DNA of 64,000 bases, taken from assembly GCF_000735345.1 (NCBI RefSeq), contig NZ_JMPJ01000065.1, positions 124,001 to 188,000 on the forward strand. The letters run 5' to 3'. Below, in pieces: positions 8,164 through 17,501 of the stretch (positions are counted from its first letter, which is position 1; each line of letters starts with the position of its first letter). The notes under the pieces are model-generated. The model was given only the letters and a program-made list of their open reading frames with translations. It was not told the DNA's origin and did no database searches. The DNA comes from Ewingella americana ATCC 33852 (GTDB lineage Bacteria; Pseudomonadota; Gammaproteobacteria; Enterobacterales; Enterobacteriaceae). The position numbers and the translations under genes are program-made.

Positions 8164-10941
8164 TTATTTCATGGAGAAGCGAGCGGCGTTGCGTCCTGCA
8201 AGAATACCGAAGATGATGATATCCGCAACGGCATTACCGCCAATTCGGTTGCCGCCGTGGATGCCGCCGACCACTTCACCGGCGGCGAATGCGCCGTTCA
8301 GCGCCTGCTGCTGGCTGTCCAGCACGCAGGTTTCGGTGTTAATGGTCACGCCGCCCATGGTGTGGTGAACCCCCGGCGCGATGCGAATGGCGTAGAACGG
8401 CCCCTGATTGATTGGGTGGCGCATCGCCGTGGTGCGGCCAAACTCGGCGTCGTGCTGCTTATCCACCGCCACGTTGTAAGTCTCGAGGGTGGCGAGGAAG
8501 GCGTGGAAATCCATCTCCAACTTGTTAGCCAGTTCACGCGGAGACTCGGCGCTAATCACAAAACCGCGCGCGATATACTCATCGGCAGCCTTGTTGTTCA
8601 GTCGAATTTGCTCATCAAACACCACGTACGCGTATTTTTCCGGCTGGGCGATGATTTGCGCCGAGACTTTGTCGCGGGTTTCCATCTCATTAAAGAAGCG
8701 TTTCCCGGCCTGATTGACCAGAATCGCCCCGCCGCCGCGAATGGCTTCTGAAATCAGGTAAGAGGTAGTTTGCTCAACCGTTGGGTGGATTTGAATTTCG
8801 CCCATATCCACGGTATCAGCGCCGATGTTCTGCAAAATCGCAATACCGCCGCCGGTTGCACCTTTATGGTTGGTGGTGACGAAGCCGTCCAGCTCAGGGC
8901 GATATTTCACCACCATGTCGCGGTTGGCGCTGAAACCGCCAGTCGCCACAATCACGCTTTTAGCATTAATGGTCAGCACTTCGTTTTCATCGTTTAACAG
9001 CTCGACGCCTTGCACCGCGCCCTGCTCATAACGAATCTGAGTCACCGAGGTGTCGAGCATCACGTCGATATTGCGTTTGTTGAGGTTTTTCACCAAGCCG
9101 CTAATCAGGAAGCCGCCGACCGCGCTGCGATCCGCCGGGCGGTGGGTACGGTCGATGCTCATCCCGCCAGTGATAGTGATATCACTCAGCTCGATGTCGT
9201 GCTCGGCTAGCCACTCCACGGCCTGCGGCGCGCGCTCGACGAACTCTCTCAGCAAGACTTTGTTGTTCTTGAACTGGCCGCCCTTCAGGCTCTCTTGGTA
9301 GAACAGCTCTTTGCTGTCTTCAATGCCTTTGAGTTTCTGGAAGCGCGTTTCCGCCGCGTTCATGCCGACAGAGGCTTTGATGGTGTTGCCGCCAATAGTC
9401 GACATTTTCTCAACCACCAGCACTTTGGCCCCTTCATCACAGGCTTGGATCGCCGCGGCCAAACCGGCACCGCCGCTGCCAACCACGACCACGTCATAGC
9501 TTTGCGGCGCTGACGGGCTGCCGCCCTCTTCCAACAGCTGGGCTTTGCAGGATTTAGCGATAGCTTTTGAAACCGCTTTCTTCACGGCTTCGCTCTGCGT
9601 GGTCGCGCCAGTGACGGCGTCGACGTGCGGGCTGTTGGCATCCAGAATGCGGCTGCGGATGATTTCGAAGCTGGTGGTGAAGGCCACGTCCAGCTCGGCG
9701 TCGGCATCCAGCTCGATATCAGCAATGCGGTCGGTTTCCAGACTGACGTTGATCGCCAGCTGATGGGTGTCGTCCTGCACTTTTTCATTAAACACGCCGG
9801 CTTTGAATTTTTTCGACGTCATGCTCATGTCGCAGATCATCGCGTCGACCAGTGAGAAGCGCCACAGCGGCTCGGGGATGGTCAAGGCTTCGCGCTGGGT
9901 GCTGTCGATAAACAGCTCGAGTTTCTTATCTTGGGTGATGCGATCCGCCCAGTCCGGGTAGGCGATACAGGCTTTGCCGACCGCTACCATGTCGTAACCG
10001 TGCTCCAACGCCAGCTCGGCATCTTCCATATTCACCACGCCACCGACGCCCATCACCGGCACTTTAGCCAGCGTCTCAGAGCGCATCGCGACATATTTGT
10101 CGATCAGCGGCGTTGGATCTTGGCTATCAACAATCGACGGACGCAGGGTGTAACCGACGGAGAAGTGCAGGTAATCCAGACCGCGCGCCGCCAGCTTTTC
10201 CAGCAGGTACATGGTGTCAGCGAAGCGAATGCCCGGCTCTTCAATCTCTTCTGGTGAGAAACGGTAGCCGATAATGAAAGAAGGATCGGCGTATTGCTGG
10301 GCCATCTGATGAGTGATTTCCAGTACCGCCAGCGGGAATTTGGCGCGGTTTTCGCGGCTGCCGCCCCATTGGTCGGTGCGCTGGTTGGAGTTTGGCGAGA
10401 AGAATTGCTGAATCAGGTAAGTGTTAGCGCCGTGGATCTCCACGCCGTCGAAACCGGCTTCAATGGCGCGACGCACCCCTTCGCCAAACTTGGCAATCAT
10501 GCCGTCCACTTCTTCGCTGGTCAGCGCAATCGGCGTTGCGGCACCTTCACGCGGCGCGGCCAAGGCACTTGGCGCGACCGGCGACTGGCCGCCAATCAGT
10601 TTTGGCTCGGTCATGCGGCCGCCGTGATAAATCTGCAATACGGCTTTTGAGCCTTTCTCTTTGATTGCTTGAGCAATTTTTGCCAGACCCGGCACTTTGC
10701 TGTCGCTGTCGATACCAATAGCGCCGGGGAAGGCCAGACCTTTGTCGTCGATAAAGCAGCACTCGACGATAACCGTGCCGATGCTGCCAGCACGGGCGCG
10801 GTAGTATTCCACCAGTTCGCTGTTCACCGAGCCGTCGTAGAAGCCAGTGCAGGTGGTCATCGGTGCCATCAGGAAACGGTTTTTCAACGCGGTGCCGTTT
10901 GGCAGAGTAATAGGACTCAATAACCGATCGCGATTTTTCAT
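8164..10941 (-). CDS. Soluble three-domain fumarate reductase (OYE-like / FMN-binding / FAD-binding)
   Basis: A 925-residue cytoplasmic flavoprotein. Residues ~5-365 are an Old-Yellow-Enzyme type NADH:flavin oxidoreductase domain (active-site HGAN at 170-173). About 375-465 is an FMN_bind domain with the flavinylation motif DAVTGAT at 441-447, the last Thr being the expected attachment site. About 482-925 is a fumarate reductase FAD domain with VVGSGGAGL, the NExxTRD catalytic Arg motif, HHTMGG and GNRIGGNA. There is no signal peptide and no haem CxxCH. This architecture matches the NADH:fumarate oxidoreductase described from Klebsiella. The ATG at 10941 has GGAG 9 nt upstream; an earlier TTG (10956) overlaps that site and is less likely. 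Confidence 0.92.
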   Translation of the reverse strand: MKNRDRLLSPITLPNGTALKNRFLMAPMTTCTGFYDGSVNSELVEYYRARAGSIGTVIVECCFIDDKGLAFPGAIGIDSDSKVPGLAKIAQAIKEKGSKAVLQIYHGGRMTEPKLIGGQSPVAPSALAAPREGAATPIALTSEEVDGMIAKFGEGVRRAIEAGFDGVEIHGANTYLIQQFFSPNSNQRTDQWGGSRENRAKFPLAVLEITHQMAQQYADPSFIIGYRFSPEEIEEPGIRFADTMYLLEKLAARGLDYLHFSVGYTLRPSIVDSQDPTPLIDKYVAMRSETLAKVPVMGVGGVVNMEDAELALEHGYDMVAVGKACIAYPDWADRITQDKKLELFIDSTQREALTIPEPLWRFSLVDAMICDMSMTSKKFKAGVFNEKVQDDTHQLAINVSLETDRIADIELDADAELDVAFTTSFEIIRSRILDANSPHVDAVTGATTQSEAVKKAVSKAIAKSCKAQLLEEGGSPSAPQSYDVVVVGSGGAGLAAAIQACDEGAKVLVVEKMSTIGGNTIKASVGMNAAETRFQKLKGIEDSKELFYQESLKGGQFKNNKVLLREFVERAPQAVEWLAEHDIELSDITITGGMSIDRTHRPADRSAVGGFLISGLVKNLNKRNIDVMLDTSVTQIRYEQGAVQGVELLNDENEVLTINAKSVIVATGGFSANRDMVVKYRPELDGFVTTNHKGATGGGIAILQNIGADTVDMGEIQIHPTVEQTTSYLISEAIRGGGAILVNQAGKRFFNEMETRDKVSAQIIAQPEKYAYVVFDEQIRLNNKAADEYIARGFVISAESPRELANKLEMDFHAFLATLETYNVAVDKQHDAEFGRTTAMRHPINQGPFYAIRIAPGVHHTMGGVTINTETCVLDSQQQALNGAFAAGEVVGGIHGGNRIGGNAVADIIIFGILAGRNAARFSMK

Positions 10942-11418
10942 AATAATTAACTCCAACCTAAAGTGTTTAATATTTTGTGAATTCGGTATCGGATTGATTA
11001 ATTCTTTTTAGTTAGTCTCCGCTCTCATGGTATTAATATATTACTTTCTTTACTTTCATAATCTCTAACCTTAGTTATTTAACTATTTACCTATTAATAT
11101 TCCGCTGTATTTATTAATGCATTGTTAAATGACAAATAGAATGTTCACAATTCATCAATTATCCACCAGCTTTATATTTAATTAGCCCCAACTACTTAAT
11201 GAGGAATAGCCCCCCAGCAGGCGCGTCTAGCGCAAAAAGATAAATAATCAATAAATTTCAATGAATTGAGATTAATTCACTTGCAAGCAAACCTCCTGAC
11301 GGCGAGAGAAAGAGCACTCATTACTAAAATTCCTAAATTAATTTCACTTAAAAACCCCCGCTAAAAATTAACCCTTATTTTTATGCATGATTAAAAAGTT
11401 AAATATAAATAGGTTTTC

Positions 11419-11432
11419 TTGATCCAGATCAA
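11419..11432. promoter_or_regulatory. FNR box, perfect consensus
   Basis: TTGATCCAGATCAA matches the FNR consensus TTGATNNNNATCAA at all ten fixed positions. Its centre (11425.5) is 28-29 bp before a candidate -10 hexamer at 11454-11459, the spacing of a class II FNR-activated promoter (site at about -41.5) firing rightward into the transporter gene. Confidence 0.8.
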
Positions 11433-11453
11433 AAGCAATAAATAGGAAAATCG

Positions 11454-11459
11454 CATTAT
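11454..11459 (+). promoter_or_regulatory. Candidate -10 element of the FNR-dependent promoter
   Basis: CATTAT, within CATTATATAAAT, placed for a start near 11466-11467. This would leave a leader of about 235 nt before the transporter ATG. No good -35 is present, as expected when FNR overlaps it. Confidence 0.5.
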
Positions 11460-11700
11460 ATAAATAACTCCTCCCCATTAAGGGGGATATCCCTACCAAA
11501 TAATGAATATCAATAATGGAGCAACGTAAATGCCGCCATTAAATAGCTTAAGAAAGTTAAGTAACTAAAAAAATCAAAAACAGACTGACTTTATTACGCA
11601 AACCTACCCAACAGAGCCGTTAAGAGCCCGCAGTGAACACTCCTGCCGCTCGCGAGATCTTGGGTACTCAGAATTCTCAACTACTTGTTAGGTCAAACCT

Positions 11701-13215
11701 ATGACTGATATCTCCAAAACAACCATGGTGACACCGCCGGTTAGCAAAGTGTCAGGCGGCAAAAAAAACCGCCTGATGATGATGCTTATGCCAATCCTGG
11801 TGGCAGTAATTCTGTTGCTCATTCCCGTTCCTGAAGGCTTGCAGCCTCACGCATGGCACTTCTTCGCGGTGTTCGTTGGCGTCATTGTGGGGCTGATTTT
11901 TGAGCCTCTCCCCGGCGCAGTGATCGGCCTAACCGGCGTGGTAGTGATTGCGCTGTTCAGCCAGTGGCTGCTGTTTAGCCCGGCAGAACTGGCTGACCCG
12001 AAATTCAAAATGGCAGCACAGTCCTTTAAGTGGGCAGTGAGCGGCTTCGGCAACTCCACCGTGTGGCTTATCTTCGGCGCATTCATGTTTGCCGCTGGCT
12101 ATGATAAAACCCAGTTTGGTCGCCGTCTGGCACTGATTTTAGTGAAGTATCTTGGCCGCCGCAGCCTGACGCTGGGCTACGCCATCGCCTTCGCCGACCT
12201 GCTGCTGGCGCCTTTCACTCCGTCAAACACGGCGCGCAGCGGTGGGACTATCTACCCAATCATCGCCAACTTGCCGCCGCTGTACGGCTCTAAACCGAAT
12301 GACCCAAGCGCGCGCAAAATCGGCTCTTACCTGATGTGGGTTGCCATCACCGCCGCCTGTATTACCAGCTCCATGTTCCTCTCCGCGTTGGCACCGAACT
12401 TGCTGGCACTGGGCATCGTTAACAGCATCACCGGCATCAATATCTCTTGGGGCATGTGGTTCTTCGCCTTCCTGCCAGTGGGTCTGTTACTGCTGCTGAC
12501 CATGCCGCTGCTGGCTTACTGGCTCTACCCGCCAGAAGTGAAAGTGAATGACGAAGTGCCGCGCTGGGCCACCGCCGAGCTGGCAAAACTGGGCAAAATG
12601 TCCCGTCATGAAATCCTGCTGCTGGTGTTCGTATGCTGCGCCCTGATGATGTGGATTTTCGCCGCCAGCTTCATCGAACCTGCGATGGCAGCCCTGCTGG
12701 TAGTGGTGCTGATGCTGTGGACCGGCGTGCTGAACTGGAACGACATCACCAGCAACAAACCGGCGTGGAACACCTTCGCATGGTTCGCCACTCTGGTGGC
12801 TCTGGCCGACGGCCTATCTCGCACCGGTTTCATCTCTTGGTTAGGTAAAGAAGGCGCGGTGATGATGGGTGGTATCTCTCCGGGGACAGCGACTATCGTG
12901 CTGCTGCTGGCGTTCTACCTGCTGCACTACCTGTTTGCCAGCACCACGGCGCACACCACCGCCCTGTTACCAGCGATGCTGACCATCGGTGCCGCAATCC
13001 CAGGCATCAACCTGCAAGTGTTCTGCCTGCTGATGGTCACCTCTCTCGGCGTGATGGGGATCATCACCCCATACGGTACTGGTCCAAGCCCGATTTACTA
13101 CGGCAGCGGTTATCTGCCAACCAAAGACTACTGGCGCTTAGGGACCATCTTCGGCGCACTGTTCTTAGCCGCCCTGCTGTTTATCGGCTACCCTTGGATG
13201 GCCATGCTGTTCTAA
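11701..13215 (+). CDS. DASS-family dicarboxylate transporter (CitT/TtdT-like antiporter)
   Basis: A 504-residue membrane protein with about 12-14 hydrophobic segments and the family motif TPSNTARSGG near residue 175. The second conserved repeat lies around LFASTTAHTTALLPAM and the TPYGTGPSPIYYGSG segment. Close relatives exchange citrate, tartrate or other di/tricarboxylates for succinate. Given DcuSR, fumarate reductase and fumarase next to it, uptake of fumarate, malate or tartrate with export of succinate is the likely role. The exact substrate is inference. It is the first gene of a rightward unit with an FNR-type promoter upstream. A strong AGGAGG sequence directly follows its stop. Confidence 0.9.
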   Translation: MTDISKTTMVTPPVSKVSGGKKNRLMMMLMPILVAVILLLIPVPEGLQPHAWHFFAVFVGVIVGLIFEPLPGAVIGLTGVVVIALFSQWLLFSPAELADPKFKMAAQSFKWAVSGFGNSTVWLIFGAFMFAAGYDKTQFGRRLALILVKYLGRRSLTLGYAIAFADLLLAPFTPSNTARSGGTIYPIIANLPPLYGSKPNDPSARKIGSYLMWVAITAACITSSMFLSALAPNLLALGIVNSITGINISWGMWFFAFLPVGLLLLLTMPLLAYWLYPPEVKVNDEVPRWATAELAKLGKMSRHEILLLVFVCCALMMWIFAASFIEPAMAALLVVVLMLWTGVLNWNDITSNKPAWNTFAWFATLVALADGLSRTGFISWLGKEGAVMMGGISPGTATIVLLLAFYLLHYLFASTTAHTTALLPAMLTIGAAIPGINLQVFCLLMVTSLGVMGIITPYGTGPSPIYYGSGYLPTKDYWRLGTIFGALFLAALLFIGYPWMAMLF

Positions 13216-13227
13216 AGGAGGATTAAT

Positions 13228-13266
13228 TTGATACTCAAGCCATTAACAGTGCTTTTACTCAAATAA
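13228..13266 (+). CDS. Possible 12-codon leader-type ORF with strong ribosome site
   Basis: A TTG start six nt after AGGAGG (13216-13221), which itself begins right after the transporter stop codon. It encodes 12 residues ([12 protein letters not shown]) and stops at TAA. A perfect hairpin follows at 13280-13310. No homologue is known to me. Alternatively the ribosome site is a leftover from a gene that was lost or moved. Confidence 0.25.
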   Translation: MILKPLTVLLLK

Positions 13267-13279
13267 AACATCCCCAGCC

Positions 13280-13310
13280 TGTTGCCAGCCAATCACCTAG
13301 GCTGGCAACA
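13280..13310 (+). other. Intercistronic hairpin between transporter and fumarase genes
   Basis: An 11-bp perfect inverted repeat, TGTTGCCAGCC and GGCTGGCAACA, with a 9-nt loop. No T-run follows, so it is more likely an mRNA-processing, stability or attenuation element than a simple terminator. Confidence 0.55.
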
Positions 13311-13406
13311 TACACACGAATAAAAACGTCGCCCCCGATCTACCCGAAGATCACCCCAGGAAGTCGTTGTACCCATGGCGGCAATAACGGATTAAGTGAG
13401 AAAACA

Positions 13407-15056
13407 ATGTCGAATAAAACTTTCCATTATCAAGATCCATTCCCTCTCGCCAAAGAGGACACCGAATACTATCTGTTAACCCGTGACCACGTTTCAGTTA
13501 GCCAGTTTGATGGCGAAGAAGTGCTGAAAGTCGCGCCAGAAGGTCTGACTTTGCTCGCACAGCAAGCTTTCCACGACGCCTCCTTCATGCTACGCCCAGC
13601 TCACCAGAAACAAGTAGCAGCCATCCTTGATGACCCGGAAGCCAGCGAGAATGACCGTTATGTCGCGCTGCAATTCCTCAGAAACTCTGAAATCGCCGCC
13701 AAAGGTATTCTGCCAACCTGTCAGGACACCGGGACTGCGATCATCATGGGTAAAAAAGGTCAGCGCGTGTGGACCGGCGGTGGCGACGAAGCCGCGCTTT
13801 CCAAAGGCGTGTACAACACCTTTATCGAAGACAACCTGCGTTACTCGCAAAACGCCCCGCTGGATATGTATAAAGAGGTGAACACTGGCACCAACCTGCC
13901 AGCGCAAATCGACCTCTACAGCGTGGATGGCGACGAATATAAATTCCTCTGCGTCGCTAAAGGCGGCGGCTCGGCCAACAAAACCTATCTTTATCAAGAA
14001 ACCAAAGCGCTGATCACCCCGGCTAAGCTGAAAGATTATCTGGTCGATAAAATGCGTACTTTGGGCACGGCTGCCTGCCCGCCGTACCACATCGCCTTCG
14101 TGATTGGCGGGACGTCAGCAGAAGCCACGCTGAAAACCGTGAAACTGGCCTCTACTCACTATTACGATGGCCTGCCAACCGAAGGTAACGAGCACGGTCA
14201 GGCGTTCCGCGACGTAGAGTTGGAAAAAGAGCTGCTGGTGGAAGCCAATAACCTCGGCCTCGGCGCACAGTTCGGCGGCAAATACTTCGCGCACGATATC
14301 CGCGTGGTTCGTCTGCCACGCCACGGCGCATCTTGCCCAGTCGGCATGGGCGTCTCCTGCTCCGCCGACCGTAATATCAAAGCCAAAATCAACCGCGACG
14401 GTATCTGGATCGAGAAGCTGGAAGACAATCCGGGTAAATACATCCCTGAAGCATTGCGCCAGCAGGGTGAAACCGGCGTGGTTGAAGTTGACCTCAACCG
14501 CCCGATGAAAGAGATCCTCGCGCAGTTGTCTGAGTATCCGGTCTCAACTCGCCTCTCACTGAGCGGCACCATCATCGTTGGCCGCGACATTGCGCACGCC
14601 AAGCTGAAAGAGCGTCTGGATAACGGCGAAGGTCTGCCACAGTATGTGAAAGATCACCCGATTTACTACGCGGGCCCGGCCAAAACTCCTGAAGGTTATG
14701 CTTCCGGCTCACTCGGCCCAACCACCGCGGGCCGCATGGACTCCTACGTCGACCTGCTGCAATCCAACGGCGGCAGCATGATCATGCTGGCAAAAGGCAA
14801 CCGTAGTCAGCAAGTCACCGACGCCTGCCACAAACACGGCGGTTTCTACCTCGGCAGCATCGGCGGCCCGGCTGCGGTACTGGCTCAGCAGAGCATTAAG
14901 AGCCTCGAGTGCGTCGAGTACCCTGAACTGGGGATGGAAGCTATCTGGAAAATCGAAGTGGAAAACTTCCCGGCGTTCATTCTGGTGGATGACAAAGGTA
15001 ACGACTTCTTCGAGCAGATCCGCATCAACCAGTGTGCTAAGTGCGTCGTGAAGTAA
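13407..15056 (+). CDS. Class I (iron-sulfur) fumarate hydratase
   Basis: A 549-residue fumarase of the FumA/FumB type (548 in E. coli), which interconverts fumarate and malate with an oxygen-sensitive [4Fe-4S] cluster. Candidate cluster cysteines are Cys105 in ILPTCQDTG, one in the [10 protein letters not shown] segment and one in the C-terminal half. The N-terminal alpha domain and C-terminal beta domain (with the TTAGRMDSY motif) are both complete. It lies 191 bp behind the transporter on the same strand and ends at a strong terminator. Context suggests the anaerobic FumB role, but sequence alone does not separate FumA from FumB. Confidence 0.96.
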   Translation: MSNKTFHYQDPFPLAKEDTEYYLLTRDHVSVSQFDGEEVLKVAPEGLTLLAQQAFHDASFMLRPAHQKQVAAILDDPEASENDRYVALQFLRNSEIAAKGILPTCQDTGTAIIMGKKGQRVWTGGGDEAALSKGVYNTFIEDNLRYSQNAPLDMYKEVNTGTNLPAQIDLYSVDGDEYKFLCVAKGGGSANKTYLYQETKALITPAKLKDYLVDKMRTLGTAACPPYHIAFVIGGTSAEATLKTVKLASTHYYDGLPTEGNEHGQAFRDVELEKELLVEANNLGLGAQFGGKYFAHDIRVVRLPRHGASCPVGMGVSCSADRNIKAKINRDGIWIEKLEDNPGKYIPEALRQQGETGVVEVDLNRPMKEILAQLSEYPVSTRLSLSGTIIVGRDIAHAKLKERLDNGEGLPQYVKDHPIYYAGPAKTPEGYASGSLGPTTAGRMDSYVDLLQSNGGSMIMLAKGNRSQQVTDACHKHGGFYLGSIGGPAAVLAQQSIKSLECVEYPELGMEAIWKIEVENFPAFILVDDKGNDFFEQIRINQCAKCVVK

Positions 15057-15077
15057 GCTCGCTTAACGCTGAAATGC

Positions 15078-15106
15078 AAAAGCCCGCCATTCACGGCGGG
15101 CTTTTT
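15078..15106 (+). terminator. Intrinsic terminator after fumarase gene
   Basis: AGCCCGCC/GGCGGGCT stem with a 6-nt loop, followed by TTTTT. Confidence 0.9.
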
Positions 15107-15143
15107 ATGGTCTGGAGCAAGCAAATTCGGGCACCACACCCAT

Positions 15144-15168
15144 AAAAAAAGGCCGGATAACCGGCCTT
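15144..15168 (-). terminator. Intrinsic terminator of the small secreted protein gene
   Basis: Read on the minus strand: AAGGCCGG/CCGGCCTT with a TTAT-type loop, followed by a T-run. It is 20 bp past the stop of the gene at 15189-15518. Confidence 0.85.
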
Positions 15169-15188
15169 CAGTGTGGAGAACAAGTCGA

Positions 15189-15518
15189 TTAGTTAGTGAC
15201 TTTATTCTTCAGGTCTTCGCTACCCTGCTTGGTTTTATCCCAAGCTTTTTCCGAACCTTCTTTGGTTTTATCCCAGCCTTTTTTGGTGCCTTCAGACACT
15301 TTGCTGGTGGTAGAGTCGCGCTTACCTTCTGCGGCGTGCTTAGCTTTCTGCTTCTGCTCTTCGCCTTTATTCTGCTCTTTGTGCAGTTTTTCTTTCGCAG
15401 TATCTGCACCTTTGTGCGCTTCAGCGACAGTTTCATCCGTTGCGTGGCTGACGGTATCAGCAGCAAACACTGGGGAAGCCAGTAAAATCGCGGACAGAGC
15501 AATAATTGCCTTTTTCAT
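15189..15518 (-). CDS. Small secreted lysine-rich repetitive protein, unknown function
   Basis: 109 residues. A signal peptide of about 19 residues (MKKAIIALSAILLASPVFA) precedes a very hydrophilic mature part rich in Lys, Glu, Thr and Ala. The C-terminal half shows 11-residue repeats (WDKTKEGSEKA, WDKTKQGSEDL), a pattern like LEA-type amphipathic helices. No cysteine and no known domain. It is a single gene with its own terminator; an AT-rich stretch with a GAGGGAATATT ribosome site precedes the ATG. A periplasmic stress-protective role is plausible but only inferred. Confidence 0.8.
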   Translation of the reverse strand: MKKAIIALSAILLASPVFAADTVSHATDETVAEAHKGADTAKEKLHKEQNKGEEQKQKAKHAAEGKRDSTTSKVSEGTKKGWDKTKEGSEKAWDKTKQGSEDLKNKVTN

Positions 15519-15720
15519 AATATTCCCTCATTGGACAGATACGTTTATTACAACCTGATATCAGCATGGACCCGTTTTAGTGCATACGCTGTAAGAATAG
15601 GACTAAAACAGAAGAATGCTCAGCGTTCTGCATAAAAATTGAGCATATAAAACGTTTAGAGGGGATATAAACAGCGTTTAGTAAGCTTTGGGGCGGCGGA
15701 ACGGTCTGGTACGGAAGATT

Positions 15721-15794
15721 TGGAGCGGGTGAAGGGAATCGAACCCTCGTATGCAGCTTGGGAAGCTACCGTTCTACCATTGAACTACACCCGC
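15721..15794 (-). tRNA. glyU: tRNA-Gly, anticodon CCC
   Basis: 74 nt including the encoded CCA end. The acceptor stem GCGGGTG pairs with CACCCGC, the D-loop is AGTTCAATGGTAGAA, and the anticodon stem-loop GTAGC-TTCCCAA-GCTGC gives anticodon CCC. The T-arm is AGGGTTCGATTCCCT. It closely resembles E. coli glyU. It stands alone, between the small secreted protein gene and lysS. Confidence 0.97.
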
Positions 15795-15901
15795 TTAGGT
15801 GTGCGTGGGCATTATAACCCGTTACGTGTGGTGAGCAAGGCGTGTTTTGCGATATGCGCTTGAGATTTAAGCGGTTAGTTTTTCGCGGGGCTTTGGGCAT
15901 C

Positions 15902-15923
15902 AAAAAGGGAGCCGAAGCTCCCC
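15902..15923 (-). terminator. Intrinsic terminator of lysS
   Basis: On the minus strand: GGGGAGC-TTCG-GCTCCC followed by TTTTT. A stable UUCG tetraloop. Confidence 0.88.
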
Positions 15924-15947
15924 TTTGTTTTACTGGCCGTGACGAAC

Positions 15948-17492
15948 TTACTTCGTTGGGCGCAGCGCTGGGAACAGGATCACGTCGCGGATGGTGTGGC
16001 TGTTGGTGAAAAGCATAACCATACGGTCGATACCGATACCCAAGCCAGCCGTCGGCGGCAGGCCGTGCTCCAGCGCGGTGACGTAGTCTTCGTCGAAGAA
16101 CATCGCTTCGTCGTCGCCTGCGTCTTTGGCTGCAACCTGATCGGCGAAACGCTGTGCCTGATCTTCTGCATCGTTCAGCTCGGAGAAGCCGTTACCGATT
16201 TCACGACCGCCGATGAAGAACTCGAAGCGATCGGTCACTTCTGGGTTCTCGTCGTTACGGCGCGCCAGCGGAGAAACCTCTGCTGGGTATTCGGTGATGA
16301 AGGTTGGCTGGATCAGCTGCGCTTCAGCGGTCTCTTCGAAGATCTCAGTTACGATGCGGCCAAGGCCCCAGTTCTTCTCAATCTTGATACCGATGGACTC
16401 CGCGATCGCCGTGGCTTTCGCCATGTCGTCGAGGTCAGCAACGTTGGTTTCAGGACGGTATTTGCAGATGGCTTCTTTCATCGTCAACTTGGCAAAAGGC
16501 TTGCCGAAGTCGAAGGTCTGGTCGCCATAAACGATCTGCGGGTTGCCGTCATTGACTTGCTCAGCCAGCGTACGGAACAGGCTCTCGGTCAGGATGATCA
16601 GGTCTTTGTAATCCGCGTACGCCATATAGAGTTCCATCATGGTGAACTCTGGGTTGTGACGCGGAGAAACGCCTTCGTTACGGAAGTTGCGGTTGATTTC
16701 GAATACGCGATCAAAGCCGCCAACCACTAAACGCTTCAGGTACAGTTCCGGCGCGATACGCAGGTACATGTCGATATCAAGCGCGTTATGGTGAGTGATG
16801 AACGGACGAGCCGCAGCGCCGCCTGGGATCACTTGCATCATCGGCGTTTCCACTTCCATGAAGCCCTGATTGACCATAAAGGTACGGATCGCAGCCATGA
16901 TTTGTGAACGCACTTTGAAGGTTTTGCGCGATTCGTCGTTAGCAATCAGGTCGAGATAACGCTGACGGTAACGCGTTTCCTGATCCGCCAGACCGTGGAA
17001 TTTGTCCGGCAATGGACGCAGCGCTTTGGTCAGCAGACGCAGTTCAGAACAGTGGATAGACAACTCACCGGTCTTAGTTTTGAACAACTTACCGCGAGCA
17101 CCCAGGATATCGCCCAAGTCCCACTTCTTGAATTGTTCGTTGTAAATGCCTTCGGCCAGATCATCACGAGCAACGTAAAGCTGAATACGACCGCCCACGT
17201 CCTGCAAGGTAACGAAAGAGGCTTTACCCATAATACGACGCGTCATCATGCGGCCAGCGACGGTTACTTCAACGCCTAAATCTTCCAGCTCTTCGTTCTC
17301 TTTGCTGTCATATTTAGCGTGAATTTCGTCAGAAATGCTGTCACGACGGAAGTCGTTCGGGAAAGCGATGCCGGTTTCACGCAGTGCAGCCAGCTTCTCA
17401 CGACGCGCCTTCAGCTCGTTGTTCAGATCTGGTACTTGCTCAGCGCCCTGCGCTTTTGATTGCTGTTCAGCGGACGGTTGTTGCTCAGACAT
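15948..17492 (-). CDS. lysS: Lysyl-tRNA synthetase LysS (class II)
   Basis: 514 residues (E. coli 505). It charges tRNA-Lys with lysine in the cytoplasm. An N-terminal OB-fold anticodon-binding domain (about 65-150) precedes the class II catalytic core with motif 1 (MEVETPMMQ), motif 2 ([15 protein letters not shown]) and motif 3 ([13 protein letters not shown]). The N-terminus carries a Gln/Glu-rich tail. The ATG at 17492 has AGGA upstream and is 9 bp behind the prfB stop, the same prfB-lysS operon as in E. coli. A terminator follows. Confidence 0.98.
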   Translation of the reverse strand: MSEQQPSAEQQSKAQGAEQVPDLNNELKARREKLAALRETGIAFPNDFRRDSISDEIHAKYDSKENEELEDLGVEVTVAGRMMTRRIMGKASFVTLQDVGGRIQLYVARDDLAEGIYNEQFKKWDLGDILGARGKLFKTKTGELSIHCSELRLLTKALRPLPDKFHGLADQETRYRQRYLDLIANDESRKTFKVRSQIMAAIRTFMVNQGFMEVETPMMQVIPGGAAARPFITHHNALDIDMYLRIAPELYLKRLVVGGFDRVFEINRNFRNEGVSPRHNPEFTMMELYMAYADYKDLIILTESLFRTLAEQVNDGNPQIVYGDQTFDFGKPFAKLTMKEAICKYRPETNVADLDDMAKATAIAESIGIKIEKNWGLGRIVTEIFEETAEAQLIQPTFITEYPAEVSPLARRNDENPEVTDRFEFFIGGREIGNGFSELNDAEDQAQRFADQVAAKDAGDDEAMFFDEDYVTALEHGLPPTAGLGIGIDRMVMLFTNSHTIRDVILFPALRPTK

Positions 17493-17501
17493 TTTGGTTC
17501 C

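Larger units (their letters stand above)
10942..11700. promoter_or_regulatory. Long AT-rich divergent control region of the fumarate module
   Basis: About 760 bp without a gene, much more AT-rich than its neighbours, between the leftward reductase-apbE operon and the rightward transporter-fumarase genes. It contains one perfect FNR box (listed separately) and many A/T tracts that could hold DcuR, H-NS or IHF sites, which I cannot assign. No ORF with a convincing ribosome site was found in it. Confidence 0.7.

Noticed and set aside
15721-15794. tRNA-Gly as an integration site for a mobile island
   Set aside because: No integrase gene and no partial tRNA copy were seen on either side.
15939-16730. 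Long plus-strand frame over lysS
   Set aside because: Antisense shadow of lysS; composition typical of a shadow frame and no conserved motif.
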